The notes: generated by a model not told the origin, from the letters alone. Counted from the stretch's first letter, positions 53,990 through 63,760 are shown. The stretch is 64,000 nucleotides of DNA from Lewinellaceae bacterium (GCA_020636255.1 JACJYE010000004.1:62001-126000), one strand, 5' to 3'. Program-made: numbers and translations.

Positions 53990-55198
53990 ATGAAATGCTC
54001 CAATAAGAACCTATTGCTTTGGGCCCTGCTGATCCTGGCCACGGGCTTCCTGGCCAACTCCTGCAGCAAAGATGACGACACCTCTACTGATGATATCGGC
54101 AACCCAAGGGTATTGTACATACGCTCCACCAACCCCGATGCTGCCGATTCCCTGCTGGTGGGCGCCTTTATGGGCAGCCTGATCGCTATCGTCGGGGAAG
54201 ACCTGGGCCATACCGTCGAGGTGTGGTTCAACGACCAGAAAGCATCGCTCACCCCCACTTATGTCACCGACCGGACGATCATCGTAAGCGTGCCCAGTAG
54301 CGTGCCTACAGAGGTTACCAATAAGATCCGCTTCGTATTTTCCAATGGCGAAGAGATGTTCTACGACTTCTCCGTCAACGTGCCGGGGCCAGTCCTCAAT
54401 TCGATCAAGAGCGAATATGTGGAAGACGGCGACGTGGCCATACTGTACGGCGATTTCTTCTTCGAACCCACAACCGTAACTTTTACCGATGGCAAAGAGG
54501 CAGAGATCGTAGTGCTCGATAAAACCGAGCTCCAGGTTCGGGTGCCGGATGGGGCGGAAATGGGTAAAATAACCGTCCGGACCAATTTCGGGACGGCCAC
54601 CTCCGAATTCCTTTTCCGGGACAACCGCAACCTCATCGTCGATTTCGACAACTGGGCCCACCGCAGCTGGAACTCCCCGATCGCGCATGTGGATGCAGGC
54701 GAAGGGCGGGTGCCGCCTTGCTCGGGCAATTACACCTATTTCGAAATGGATGGCGTCGGCGCCTGGCAGTGGGTCAATGAACTGAACATGATGTACGTCG
54801 CCGAGGACGCCCAAACCGGCCGGGGCAACGTCCCTATCTTTCCGGGCGGTGCTTCCCCAAAAGAATGGGGGATACGCTTCGAGATCAACGTACCTGTCGA
54901 ATGGCGGGAGATCCCGCTGGAAATGTTCTTCGCCCCTTACGGCGCCGACCACGGCCGCGACATCCCCGTGCCGCTCACGCGCTGGCGCCCATGGGAAGAC
55001 ACCGGCGTATATCAGACCGACGGCTGGGTCACGGTGACGATCCCGCTGTCGGAATTCAATGAAGACAAAGATGGCAACCCGGCGGAGCTGAGCGACCTTT
55101 CGCAGTATACCAACTGCACTATCATGTATTTCGGAGCTGCCGACAACGCCAATGACATTTACATCGCCATCGACAACGTACGGGTTGTAAGGCTCTGA
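53990..55198 (+). CDS. Surface glycan-binding lipoprotein (SGBP-B-like)
   Basis: 402 residues; lipobox ANSC after a signal peptide, then acidic SKDDDTST. Two IPT/TIG-like modules (about 30-115 and 118-205) are followed by a C-terminal beta-sandwich of about 190 residues with several tryptophans (DFDNWAHRSWN, GAWQWVNE, LTRWRPWEDTG, GWVTVTIPLSEF, YIAIDNVRVV). The layout resembles SGBP-B proteins of Bacteroidota PULs, where the last domain binds the glycan. The ATG at 53990 is chosen since it starts the signal peptide; an ATG at 53957 overlaps susD2. Confidence 0.85.
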   Translation: MKCSNKNLLLWALLILATGFLANSCSKDDDTSTDDIGNPRVLYIRSTNPDAADSLLVGAFMGSLIAIVGEDLGHTVEVWFNDQKASLTPTYVTDRTIIVSVPSSVPTEVTNKIRFVFSNGEEMFYDFSVNVPGPVLNSIKSEYVEDGDVAILYGDFFFEPTTVTFTDGKEAEIVVLDKTELQVRVPDGAEMGKITVRTNFGTATSEFLFRDNRNLIVDFDNWAHRSWNSPIAHVDAGEGRVPPCSGNYTYFEMDGVGAWQWVNELNMMYVAEDAQTGRGNVPIFPGGASPKEWGIRFEINVPVEWREIPLEMFFAPYGADHGRDIPVPLTRWRPWEDTGVYQTDGWVTVTIPLSEFNEDKDGNPAELSDLSQYTNCTIMYFGAADNANDIYIAIDNVRVVRL

Positions 55199-55253
55199 CC
55201 GCCTGTTTTTGCTTGAGTATGCGTTTTTATCAGGCCGTTTAAAAAAGTAGATT

Positions 55254-57365
55254 ATGAATCATACCTATAGAATCCTGACCTACCTGTGCACGGGCCTGCT
55301 GGCCTTTGCCATCCTGATCGGTTCCTGCAAAAAGGACGACGACGACACCAGCACTGCGGTCGAGTTACTCAGCTTCGGCCCCTCTCCTGCCCTTCGCGGC
55401 GGCGAACTGAGGATAATCGGCACCAACCTGGACAAGGTAACCGCCGTCGTATTACCCGACAACGTCAACGTGACGTCCTTTACCAGCCATACCGCGGAGT
55501 TGATCACCCTTTCCATACCGGAGGAAACCGTAGCAGGGCACATCGTCCTGAAATCGGCCCAGGGTGACATTTCGTCCACTTCCATCCTGACGATCTCAGA
55601 GCCCATCACCCTGGCGTCATTCAGCCCGGAGGCCGCCCGCCCCGGGGATGTCATTACCATCCAGGGCACCTATCTGAACCTGATCAAAGCCGTCATTTTC
55701 AGTTCCAATGTAATGGTGGGCGACACCTCGTTCATCAGCCAGTCAAAAGAGAAGATCGAGGTAAAAGTACCGGATGCCGCACAGACAGGCCCGCTCGCGC
55801 TATCCAATGGCGAAGAGGCCCCTATCGTCGTAATATCCGAAAAAACGCTCAACGTGACGCTGCCGAGGGCCCTGCACCTGTCGCCCAACCCCGTTAAGGC
55901 GGGAACCGTGCTGACGATCGAAGGGGCCGACCTCGACCTGGTAAAACAGATCGGGTTTGAAGGCACCACTCCTGTGAGTAGCCTTGTCAGCCAAAGCGCC
56001 AGTAAGATCGAGGTGGCCGTACCTGCGGATGCCCATGACGGTAAGGTCATCATGATACCCGCATCTTATGTCGAAAACCCATCCGAAGAGGAGCTCGTAC
56101 TCGTAGTGCCGGAAATAACCAACCTGTCACCCAACCCGGTGAAAAACGGGCAAAACGTAACGGTCACCGGCACGAACCTCGACCTGATTACCCGCGTCAC
56201 CTTCGGCGGCAATAAGGCCGGGGCCATCCTTGGAGGCGGCACAGCTACGCAGATCACCGTTAAGGTGCCGCCTACCGCCACGGAAGACCTCGTCACCTTC
56301 CGGACCGCTGCCGATAAAACGGTGAACAGCGCAGAGGTGCTGGAACTCGTCAAACCCACCATTACCGGTATCAACCCCATGCAAGCCCAGTTCGGCGATG
56401 AGATCACCATCGAAGGCAACGACCTCGACCTCGTTAAGAGCGTTATTTTCACCGGCAGTGTGGAGGCAGTGGTGAACAATGCCAGCCTGAACATGGCAAC
56501 CGTTAACGTGCCCATCGGGGCCCTGAACGGGCCGGTGGCCGTAGTGACGGGTAACGGCAGTGTAGTCACGTCTTCGTTCGACTTCACCCTGTTGCTTTCC
56601 ACCAATGCCGTCATCACAGATATGCCTGCCATCGCGGCCCCCGGCGATATGATCAGCATCATAGGTGAACACCTCGACGAGTTGAACGAGGTTATCTTCC
56701 CGGGCGACGTTCCGGCAACGATGTTCGGCCTGAAGACGGCAACCCTGATACAGGTCTTTGTGCCGATGAACACCGCCGTTGGCGTAGGCAATATCAAATT
56801 CATTACCTTCAACGGCGAAGAGTTCTTTTCGCCAGCTATCAATATCCAGGGCGTAGACCCCGTTGACGACCCCAGCCTCTTGTTCTTCAACTTTGACGGC
56901 CTCGACAGCTGGTGGGGCGACACGGGCGGCATCGAGAACGACCCTGCCCTCTCGCTCGACGGCTCGAATTATTTCCGCGTCAACGGCAGCCTCAGCGGCT
57001 GGACGGGCTTTTTCTGGCGCAATGGGGGCAACAACTTCCCGGGCGCCATTATCTCAACCAACATCAGCAGTTACGCCCTGAAATTTGATATCAACGTGCT
57101 GGAGCCCATCACCGGCGGTGAGTTTGCATGGCGGCTAAAGGGCACTGACGGCGACTTCTGGCATGCCTGGAAACCCTGGGAAGCCAGCGGATCGTACATG
57201 ACCAATGGCTGGATAACGGTCACCATACCGCTAACAGAGTTCCTGGACGGAGGCAACCAGATCCCCAACCTGGCCAATATCACGGAAGATTTCGGTGTGG
57301 CCTTTAACAATGGCAGCTCTGCGGTGAACGCCTGTATCGACAATGTGCGCTTCGAAGAGCTCTGA
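55254..57365 (+). CDS. Six-TIG surface glycan-binding lipoprotein
   Basis: 703 residues, lipobox IGSC (KKDDDDTS). Six consecutive IPT/TIG modules of about 80-85 residues span about 35-535, each starting with a pattern like LSPNPVKxGxxVTIxGxxLDLV (for example HLSPNPVKAGTVLTIEGADLDLV and NLSPNPVKNGQNVTVTGTNLDLI). The C-terminal domain (about 540-703: FFNFDGLDSWWGD, AWRLKGTDGDFWHAWKPWEASG, NGWITVTIPLTEF, ACIDNVRFEEL) is related to that of the preceding gene. The TIG stack probably acts as a stalk lifting the binding domain from the membrane. Confidence 0.87.
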   Translation: MNHTYRILTYLCTGLLAFAILIGSCKKDDDDTSTAVELLSFGPSPALRGGELRIIGTNLDKVTAVVLPDNVNVTSFTSHTAELITLSIPEETVAGHIVLKSAQGDISSTSILTISEPITLASFSPEAARPGDVITIQGTYLNLIKAVIFSSNVMVGDTSFISQSKEKIEVKVPDAAQTGPLALSNGEEAPIVVISEKTLNVTLPRALHLSPNPVKAGTVLTIEGADLDLVKQIGFEGTTPVSSLVSQSASKIEVAVPADAHDGKVIMIPASYVENPSEEELVLVVPEITNLSPNPVKNGQNVTVTGTNLDLITRVTFGGNKAGAILGGGTATQITVKVPPTATEDLVTFRTAADKTVNSAEVLELVKPTITGINPMQAQFGDEITIEGNDLDLVKSVIFTGSVEAVVNNASLNMATVNVPIGALNGPVAVVTGNGSVVTSSFDFTLLLSTNAVITDMPAIAAPGDMISIIGEHLDELNEVIFPGDVPATMFGLKTATLIQVFVPMNTAVGVGNIKFITFNGEEFFSPAINIQGVDPVDDPSLLFFNFDGLDSWWGDTGGIENDPALSLDGSNYFRVNGSLSGWTGFFWRNGGNNFPGAIISTNISSYALKFDINVLEPITGGEFAWRLKGTDGDFWHAWKPWEASGSYMTNGWITVTIPLTEFLDGGNQIPNLANITEDFGVAFNNGSSAVNACIDNVRFEEL

Positions 57366-57426
57366 GCGCGAGGCCTGATGGCAAAGAAGCTGCTTTTCCC
57401 GGCAAAACGAAAAACAAACCCAACAG

Positions 57427-59256
57427 ATGAAGCTATCGATCATCGACATTATCATCATCGCCGCTTACCTTCTGGCTACGGCCGTCATAGGCCTGATGCT
57501 AAAAAAGAGGGCTGAGCGCAGTAAAAAGGACTACCTGCTCGGCGGTAACAACCTGCCGTGGTACATGCTCGGGCTGTCCAATGCATCCGGCATGTTCGAC
57601 ATTTCGGGTACGATGTGGCTGGTTACGCTTTTATTCGTTTACGGCCTTAAAAGCGTATGGATACCGTGGTTATGGCCCGTTTTCAACCAGATATTCCTGA
57701 TGATATTCCTCTCGATGTGGCTTCGAAGGTCCAACGTGACCACGGGCGCCGAATGGATCAACACCCGTTTCGGCAGCAAAAGCGGCGCGCAGTTGTCGCA
57801 TGGGATCGTAGTCATCTTTGCCATCATTATGGGCCTGGGGTATCTCGCCTATGGTTTCATAGGCATTGGAAAGTTCGCGGAGATATTCGTGCCCTGGGAG
57901 GTCGTTTCGCCCTATGTTCCATTCGAGCTTTCAGCCGAATATGTACCTCATTTCTACGGCATTATTTTCACTTGTTTCGCTGTCTTTTACGCCCTTCTGG
58001 GGGGCATGATGAGCATTGTCTGGGCAGATGTTGTCCAGTACGGCCTGATGGCCATTTCCAGCCTGGTGGTCGGCATCATAGCGATGAATGCCATGGCGGG
58101 CAACCAGCTGATCGCGCCCGATGGCTGGCTGACGCCTTTTTTCGGCATGCGGCTCAATCTCGACTGGTCGGGCATCATACATGAGGTGAACGACAAGATA
58201 GTGAGCGATGGCTTCAGCCTCTTTTCCGTCTTTTTCATGATGATGATCTTCAAGGGTGTTCTGGTAAGCCTGGCCGGGCCGGCCCCCAATTACGACATGC
58301 AGAAGATCCTCTCCACCAAATCGCCCAGGGAAGCCGCCCTGATGAGCGGCTCTGTCAGCTTCATCCTCATGCCCATTCGTTACTTCATGATCGCAGGCTT
58401 CGGAGTGCTGGGGCTTCTCTTTTATGACAAGCTGGACCTCCTAACCGGAGGCAGGGTCGATTTTGAGCAGATCCTACCTTCGGCCATCAGCGAATTCGTG
58501 CCCGTGGGTTTTCTGGGGCTGCTGCTGGCGGGGCTCCTGGCCGCATTTATGTCCACTTTCGCAGGAACGCTGAACGCTACCCAGGCCTATATCGTCAACG
58601 ACATCTACCTCAAGTACATCAACCCCAAAGCGCCCGACAACCGCCTGCGTGCCGTGAACTACAGTGCGGGCCTGATCATGGTCACGATCAGCATCGTGCT
58701 GGGGTTTTACGCCAAAGACGTAAACGACGTGTTACAATGGATCGTGTCGGGGCTCTACGGTAGCTACGTAGCCGCCAACGTGCTGAAATGGTACTGGTGG
58801 CGATTTAACGGGCACGGCTTCTTCTGGGGCATGGTGGCAGGCCTGGTACCTGCCCTGTCCTTCCGGTTCATCTTTGATGGCGTACTCGACCTTTATACCT
58901 TCCCCCTGATGTTGCTCCTGGCTGTTGCCGGTTGCATCATCGGCACTTATTCGGCGCCTCCCGCCAACGAAGAAGTGCTGAAAAATTTTTACAAAAATGT
59001 GCGCCCCTGGGGTTTCTGGAAACCCATACACGACAAAGTCGTAGCTGAAGATCCTGGCTTCCAACGCAACCTCAACTTTAAACGCGACATGTTCAACGTC
59101 TTCATCGGTACGATCTGGCAGACGGCACTGGTCATCTTTCCCATCTACATCGTCTTGCTGGAAGCCGTACCTGCCGGTATTGCCATTGGCGTCGCCGTAG
59201 CCTGTACCCTTATCCTGAAGAAGACGTGGTTCGATAAGTTACCCCAGAGCGCGTAA
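57427..59256 (+). CDS. Sodium/solute symporter (SSS family)
   Basis: 609 residues with about 13-14 membrane helices. SSS signatures: DYLLGGNNLPWYMLGLSNASGMFDISGTMW in the first helices and LLAGLLAAFMSTFAGTLNATQAYIVNDIYLKY. It imports a sugar, uronate or other small solute with sodium across the inner membrane. It closes the susC2 operon, 61 bases after the TIG protein, so its substrate is probably a product of the same glycan. A strong terminator follows. Confidence 0.92.
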   Translation: MKLSIIDIIIIAAYLLATAVIGLMLKKRAERSKKDYLLGGNNLPWYMLGLSNASGMFDISGTMWLVTLLFVYGLKSVWIPWLWPVFNQIFLMIFLSMWLRRSNVTTGAEWINTRFGSKSGAQLSHGIVVIFAIIMGLGYLAYGFIGIGKFAEIFVPWEVVSPYVPFELSAEYVPHFYGIIFTCFAVFYALLGGMMSIVWADVVQYGLMAISSLVVGIIAMNAMAGNQLIAPDGWLTPFFGMRLNLDWSGIIHEVNDKIVSDGFSLFSVFFMMMIFKGVLVSLAGPAPNYDMQKILSTKSPREAALMSGSVSFILMPIRYFMIAGFGVLGLLFYDKLDLLTGGRVDFEQILPSAISEFVPVGFLGLLLAGLLAAFMSTFAGTLNATQAYIVNDIYLKYINPKAPDNRLRAVNYSAGLIMVTISIVLGFYAKDVNDVLQWIVSGLYGSYVAANVLKWYWWRFNGHGFFWGMVAGLVPALSFRFIFDGVLDLYTFPLMLLLAVAGCIIGTYSAPPANEEVLKNFYKNVRPWGFWKPIHDKVVAEDPGFQRNLNFKRDMFNVFIGTIWQTALVIFPIYIVLLEAVPAGIAIGVAVACTLILKKTWFDKLPQSA

Positions 59257-59275
59257 GATCGGCACTCCTTTTATG

Positions 59276-59326
59276 ACACCACCCCATGCGCAGCATTTAT
59301 GCAGGCACATGGGGTGGTGTTATTTT
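59276..59326. terminator. Bidirectional terminator after the SSS symporter
   Basis: A perfect 13-bp stem, ACACCACCCCATG (59276-59288) with CATGGGGTGGTGT (59308-59320), followed on the plus strand by TATTTT. On the minus strand the hairpin is followed by ATAAAAGG, so it mainly ends the susC2 operon and may also end the convergent CBM-repeat gene. Confidence 0.75.
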
Positions 59327-59334
59327 AACAGGAA

Positions 59335-61317
59335 TTATTGCTTCAGGAACTTAGCCGTATATACCGTATTCGGCGTATATACTTTCAATATGTAGAAGCC
59401 ATTTTGCAGGCCTGAAACATCAATGGCCGATGGATTGGCCACCATTCTTACCAATTGCCCGTTCATGTTGAAAACCTGAGCGGTTACCACATGATCCACA
59501 CCTTCGATGTACAGGTGAGTAGATGCAGGGTTGGGGAAAACGCGCGCATCGCCGGCCATGGGCGTTATCGTCGTGTTGATGACCTCTTCGTCGTCATAAC
59601 TGGCCAGGTTGTCAAAACAAACACCGCCGACGGTAGTCGTGCCCTCCTGCCCGAGGATCTGGAACTGTATCTTCGAGACCTGGTCCTGATAGAGCACGCC
59701 ATCGTAGGTCGTTAGCCATGAAGGTATGGAAAAGCTACTGAAGGGTATCAACACCCGCTGCCATTCTCCTGAGTTGTTGGCGAGAAGGCCACCTACGGCC
59801 CTGTCCCATTCTTCTTCGCCGCCTGTGCTGTTCACGAACACCTTCACCGCGAACGAAACGTTGCCTGGAATATCGGCAGGCTGAGTAACCCGGTACCAGA
59901 AGCTAAGGCCAAGGTGGCCTGTCATATCCGGGAAAACGCCAGCAGCGGGGAGGAACTCCATATCCACACTGCCGCCCCAGCCCTGGTCGCCAATGAGGTT
60001 ATAGGAAACGCAGGCGGCGCTATCCCCTTCCATGGCATCAGCGGAAGGCGTCAGGGAATAATTGCCCGCTGTGCTGTTGATCCAGCTGTTGACGCCAGTA
60101 GATGGCGCGTTGAAGTCGTTCAGGCTAAAGCCATCGTAGATCGTGACATCGCCGGCTGTGTAGCTGGTCAGGTTGTCAAAACAGACCACCCCGTTCGTCT
60201 CTATACCTGTCGCCCCTGCGATGATCTGGATCTCGACGGTATGGATCTGATCCAGATAAAGCACGCCGTCGTAAGTGGTGAGCCACGAGGGGATGGCGAA
60301 GTTGGAGAACGGGATCTTGGCTTCCTGCCACATACCCGATGCGTCGCCGATAACACCGCCTACGGCTGCATGCCACTCTTCGGTGCCGCCACTACTATTG
60401 ATGAACAGCTTGACATTGATATTCACGCCGTTCGTAACGCTGGCCGGTTGCGTGACCTTGTAGTTGAAACGCAGCCCCTCATCATCAGAAAGGTCGGGGT
60501 ATACGTCGCCATCGGGGGTGAACTGCATATCCACGCTCCCACCCCAGTCGAGGTCGGCGATGAGTATGTAATCCAGGCAGACAGAACCGGCGCCTTCTAC
60601 GGCGTCGGCGGAACTGCTCAGGGAATAGCTGCCGGTATTACTGTTGATCCAGTTGCCGATCTCACCGAGGTTGTCAAAACTTTCGAGCAGGGAGCCTATA
60701 GTGCTCGAGCCCCCTGCATACGCGCTCAGCCCGTCGATAAGGATCTCGCCGGCCGTGGTAATACCTGCCCCTGCAACGATCTGCATCTGAATATCCGCCA
60801 GTTGGCCGGTATAGAGCACGCCGTCGTAAGTGGTGAGCCACGAGGGGATGGCGAAGTTGGAGAACGGGATCTTGGCCTGCACCCATTGCCCGGAGGCATC
60901 GTCGATGACCCCGCTCAGGGAAGCATGCCACTCTTCGGTACCGCCAGTGCTGTTGATGAACAGCTTGGTAGTCCAGCTAACCGTATTGACATCGCTGGCA
61001 GGCGTCACTACTTTGTACCAGAAGCTAATACCTTCTGCAGCGGAAAGGTCTCCGTAGGTATCACCGGAGGGCGACATCTGTATATCCACGCTCCCACCCC
61101 AGCTCAGGTCGGCCACCAGGTTGTAGGCCAGGGAGACGGAGCCGGTACCTTCGACGGCATCCGAAGAAGCGGAAAGGGTATAACTACCGGTATTGCTATT
61201 GATCCAGTTGCCAATAGCCCCCAGCTCGTCAAAGCTTTGCAGGAGGATATCCTGAGCGGTGGCCATGCCACTCATAAAGAGGATGGCCATCAATGCAGTA
61301 AAAATTCGCTTTTTCAT
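59335..61317 (-). CDS. Secreted protein of three repeated putative carbohydrate-binding domains, T9SS tail
   Basis: 660 residues with a signal peptide (ending GMATAQ). Three copies of a ~185-residue beta-sandwich at about 22-203, 207-388 and 391-575 share WINSNTGSY-type starts, WGGSVD, STGGTEEWH and IPSWLTTYDGVLY. A T9SS tail (ARVFPNPASTHLYIEG ... GFYILKVYTPNTVYTAKFLKQ) ends it. No catalytic domain is visible. The domain fold resembles the jelly-roll modules in the nearby surface glycan-binding proteins. It follows GH10 after 43 bases, so it is probably coexpressed and binds xylan; that role is inferred. Confidence 0.85.
   Translation of the reverse strand: MKKRIFTALMAILFMSGMATAQDILLQSFDELGAIGNWINSNTGSYTLSASSDAVEGTGSVSLAYNLVADLSWGGSVDIQMSPSGDTYGDLSAAEGISFWYKVVTPASDVNTVSWTTKLFINSTGGTEEWHASLSGVIDDASGQWVQAKIPFSNFAIPSWLTTYDGVLYTGQLADIQMQIVAGAGITTAGEILIDGLSAYAGGSSTIGSLLESFDNLGEIGNWINSNTGSYSLSSSADAVEGAGSVCLDYILIADLDWGGSVDMQFTPDGDVYPDLSDDEGLRFNYKVTQPASVTNGVNINVKLFINSSGGTEEWHAAVGGVIGDASGMWQEAKIPFSNFAIPSWLTTYDGVLYLDQIHTVEIQIIAGATGIETNGVVCFDNLTSYTAGDVTIYDGFSLNDFNAPSTGVNSWINSTAGNYSLTPSADAMEGDSAACVSYNLIGDQGWGGSVDMEFLPAAGVFPDMTGHLGLSFWYRVTQPADIPGNVSFAVKVFVNSTGGEEEWDRAVGGLLANNSGEWQRVLIPFSSFSIPSWLTTYDGVLYQDQVSKIQFQILGQEGTTTVGGVCFDNLASYDDEEVINTTITPMAGDARVFPNPASTHLYIEGVDHVVTAQVFNMNGQLVRMVANPSAIDVSGLQNGFYILKVYTPNTVYTAKFLKQ
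59593..61254 (-). repeat. Three tandem ~550-bp intragenic repeats
   Basis: Repeat 1 is 60709-61254, repeat 2 is 60154-60699 and repeat 3 is 59593-60147 (5' to 3' on the minus strand). Repeats 1 and 2 share an exact 62-base block (60815-60876 and 60260-60321). Repeat 3 has diverged at the DNA level while keeping the protein motifs. Confidence 0.85.
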
Positions 61318-61360
61318 AGGTTTGATTTTGGATTAACTAATGATTATCCTGCAGGCTGCA

Positions 61361-63487
61361 TCAACGTACAATGAGCCGTTCAGCAAGCCTTTTACCACCT
61401 GATTCCAGTACGACTTCGAATACGCCCTTGCCAAAACAAAGCGGGATGACGGCCTTCCTGCCCTCCATTTTTCCCTGATAGGCCTTCCTGCCGCTGGTAT
61501 CGTAAATGCTGATATCCGCTACCCCCTCCCAATCCTTTTCGATGATCAGAGCCTCGTGCGCGGGGTTGGGAAAAAAGCGGAAATCAACTTCGGTGCGAGC
61601 CGCTCTGCCGCCTAGGGTAAGCCCATCGGCGGACTTCACGGCCAGCATGTCATGGTGCAGTTCTATAGTATCCACCAACACCTCCCCGCCGCAGTCGATC
61701 GTCAGCTCGTAGGTGCCTTTGAAGCCCCGGAGCCCGAATTCTCCATTCGCGTTCGTCATCCCGCTTTCCTCGGTCCACCATTGGTTGAACACTAGGCCTA
61801 TGAAAGCCTCTCCGGCAGGTTTTATCGACCAGTCCTGGTAAAACAAGGGGGCGTTGCCATGCCAGTGCGCGCCGTCCCAGAAGCCCCACATGATGAAGCC
61901 GTCTGTGCTTTCGTGGCTGAATACGATGGTGAGAAAATCGCGAAGGTAGGTAGCGGCCAACTCGTCATCGATAGCCGAATCGGTATCGTATTCCGTGATC
62001 TTTGCCGTTGCCCCGAAAGTGTTGTAGAAATCATCCAGGATGTTGTAGACATCGTAGATCGAATTGGGAAAGCCGCCGATATGCCCCTGAAAACCTATGC
62101 CGTCGAGCTGCACGCCTGCATCGACGATCTCCTGAATGAATTGTTTTTTCAGGTTGTACAGCACGCCCTCCGTATTGCCCTGGCTGATGGTCACGTAGTC
62201 GTTGACGTACGTCCGCGTGTTGGGGTCAGCTTCGGCAAGTATTCCGAATATTTCCGGGTATATTTCCCGGCCGGTCACGTAACTTTGCTGGCCCTGCAAG
62301 GCATGTTCCAGATCCCTGTTCGTGGTGATCTCGTTCAGCACGTCCCACTCCTCGATATTGCCCGCGATGCCCGGATAACCCGTGATTTCTGCAATATGGC
62401 TATGGATGCGGTTCCTGATATAATCGGGGTTGTTCTGGTTGGCCTGAATATCAGCGGGCAGGTTGCTCCAGCCCGGCCAGACGAGGTTGTGCCCCCGCAC
62501 CCTGATGTCGTGGTTTCGTAGCCATTGTACGGCATTGGCCGTCTGGGGTTTTGAGGTTATCCAGTTCTGCTCCCACCCGGGCCATTTCATAGCGTTTTCA
62601 AAGACCACCCAGTTAAACCCGTGCCCATGCCCGTCGAGGTCGAGCAGTTTGGATTCGTAAGTATTGTTCTGTCCGCTGTTGCCGGCAAAAAGCCTGGAGA
62701 CCACTGCCGACCCAAAGGCGTATTCATGCTGTAGCATCCGCACCTGCACCTGCGCCCCGGGATAGGGCGTGCCGTCCGGGTTCTCTACCCGCACCGTCAG
62801 GTTGGCCTTCCTGATCTGTTCGATACGGGAAGCAGCTTCAGCGCGCCAGGGCGCATCCGGCTCCCACCCGCCGTAATGATCATTATTCACCTCGCTGGGC
62901 AGATCGCCTACCGATAGCCCGGCGCCATAGTTGAGCACGGCAAGCCCGCCGATCTCCACCGTTTGTGCCATCCATGCGAGGTGAAGCCCTACTGTCAGCC
63001 CGCCGGGAGCATAGGCCTTTTCGGCGTCAAAGGGAACCAGATACCGGGCCCATTGGCTGCTTAGCGGATAGGTGAGGTAAACTTCCTTGGAGTAGTCCGA
63101 CGCATCTTCGACAAAAAGGCTGGCCTTACCCGCGCCTCCTTCAGAGCGCATCCAGATCACCAGCAAACAGGCGCTGCCTGCTCCTACTGACTGGGCGTTG
63201 TGTATGCCGTAACCGGCATCCCACTGGTTGGCGCCGCTACCGTTGACCACCATACGCACTTTCTGTGAAAAAGCCTGCCCTGAAACAGGCTGGTTGGAGG
63301 CAGTGACGTTACCGTACGAGTAATCATCGTTCAGGTTGGCCGCCTCGGTATTGTGCAGCACCCACGCCCCTGCAGGCAGGCCGTAGTTGTTCTGTAATTC
63401 GTTTTGCAGGGCCGTGTGGTAGGCATCCTGTGCTGTAACACCTATACTCAGGAAGCAGGCAAGAATTAAGATAACATCCAGTTTCAT
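61361..63487 (-). CDS. GH10 endo-1,4-beta-xylanase with N-terminal CBM and T9SS tail
   Basis: 708 residues with a signal peptide (ending GVTAQ). An N-terminal CBM4/9/22-like domain covers about 21-200. The GH10 barrel (about 225-575) has the acid/base E386 (WDVLNE), nucleophile E499 (KITEYD) and the conserved RGHNLVWPGW and GFIMWGFWDG. A short linker leads to a T9SS tail (RFFPNPAHEALIIEKDW). It cleaves the xylan backbone outside the cell and so defines the likely substrate of the locus. The CBM-repeat gene follows after 43 bases. Confidence 0.96.
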   Translation of the reverse strand: MKLDVILILACFLSIGVTAQDAYHTALQNELQNNYGLPAGAWVLHNTEAANLNDDYSYGNVTASNQPVSGQAFSQKVRMVVNGSGANQWDAGYGIHNAQSVGAGSACLLVIWMRSEGGAGKASLFVEDASDYSKEVYLTYPLSSQWARYLVPFDAEKAYAPGGLTVGLHLAWMAQTVEIGGLAVLNYGAGLSVGDLPSEVNNDHYGGWEPDAPWRAEAASRIEQIRKANLTVRVENPDGTPYPGAQVQVRMLQHEYAFGSAVVSRLFAGNSGQNNTYESKLLDLDGHGHGFNWVVFENAMKWPGWEQNWITSKPQTANAVQWLRNHDIRVRGHNLVWPGWSNLPADIQANQNNPDYIRNRIHSHIAEITGYPGIAGNIEEWDVLNEITTNRDLEHALQGQQSYVTGREIYPEIFGILAEADPNTRTYVNDYVTISQGNTEGVLYNLKKQFIQEIVDAGVQLDGIGFQGHIGGFPNSIYDVYNILDDFYNTFGATAKITEYDTDSAIDDELAATYLRDFLTIVFSHESTDGFIMWGFWDGAHWHGNAPLFYQDWSIKPAGEAFIGLVFNQWWTEESGMTNANGEFGLRGFKGTYELTIDCGGEVLVDTIELHHDMLAVKSADGLTLGGRAARTEVDFRFFPNPAHEALIIEKDWEGVADISIYDTSGRKAYQGKMEGRKAVIPLCFGKGVFEVVLESGGKRLAERLIVR

Positions 63488-63500
63488 AATACTAAGCAGT

Positions 63501-63600
63501 GTTCAAAAAATAAGCCCGACGATTTTGCGATGTGGCGAAGGCCGGAAGCTGGAAGACAAGGCACATCGCAAAATCTCCCTCGCAAAACTCATTTTTTGAT
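63501..63600 (+). repeat. Dispersed palindromic element, copy B
   Basis: A nested palindrome. Outer arms are TTCAAAAAATAAG and CTCATTTTTTGAT; inner arms GATTTTGCGATGTG (63521-63534) and CACATCGCAAAATC (63562-63575) are perfect over 14 bp. The sequence is inverted relative to copy A (6535-6646) and shares its loop motif GTCTTCCAGCTT on the other strand. It lies in the probable leader of the GH10 transcript, 13 bases upstream of the ATG. Confidence 0.82.
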
Positions 63601-63625
63601 GGTTACTAAGTGGGTTGTATATAAC

Positions 63626-63633
63626 CAAAAGTA
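63626..63633 (-). promoter_or_regulatory. Probable -7 box TACTTTTG for GH10
   Basis: Minus-strand TACTTTTG matches TAnnTTTG, about 138 bases before the GH10 ATG. This would place the palindromic element inside the 5' leader. No well-spaced -33 TTG was seen. Confidence 0.4.
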
Positions 63634-63760
63634 AGCACCACCTCAGGGGCAGACGTGGGGTTATTTGCCCAAAAACAGGGGGCATTTGTGCTCGCCACAT
63701 CGGCAACACGGCTTTATATGGCCTGTCCGGTGATAAAAGGCATTGGGACGAACAGGTAGT

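Noticed and set aside
59593..61254. Repeats as a CRISPR or mobile element
   Set aside because: The repeats are ~550 bp, in frame, and encode a protein domain; there are no spacers or transposase.
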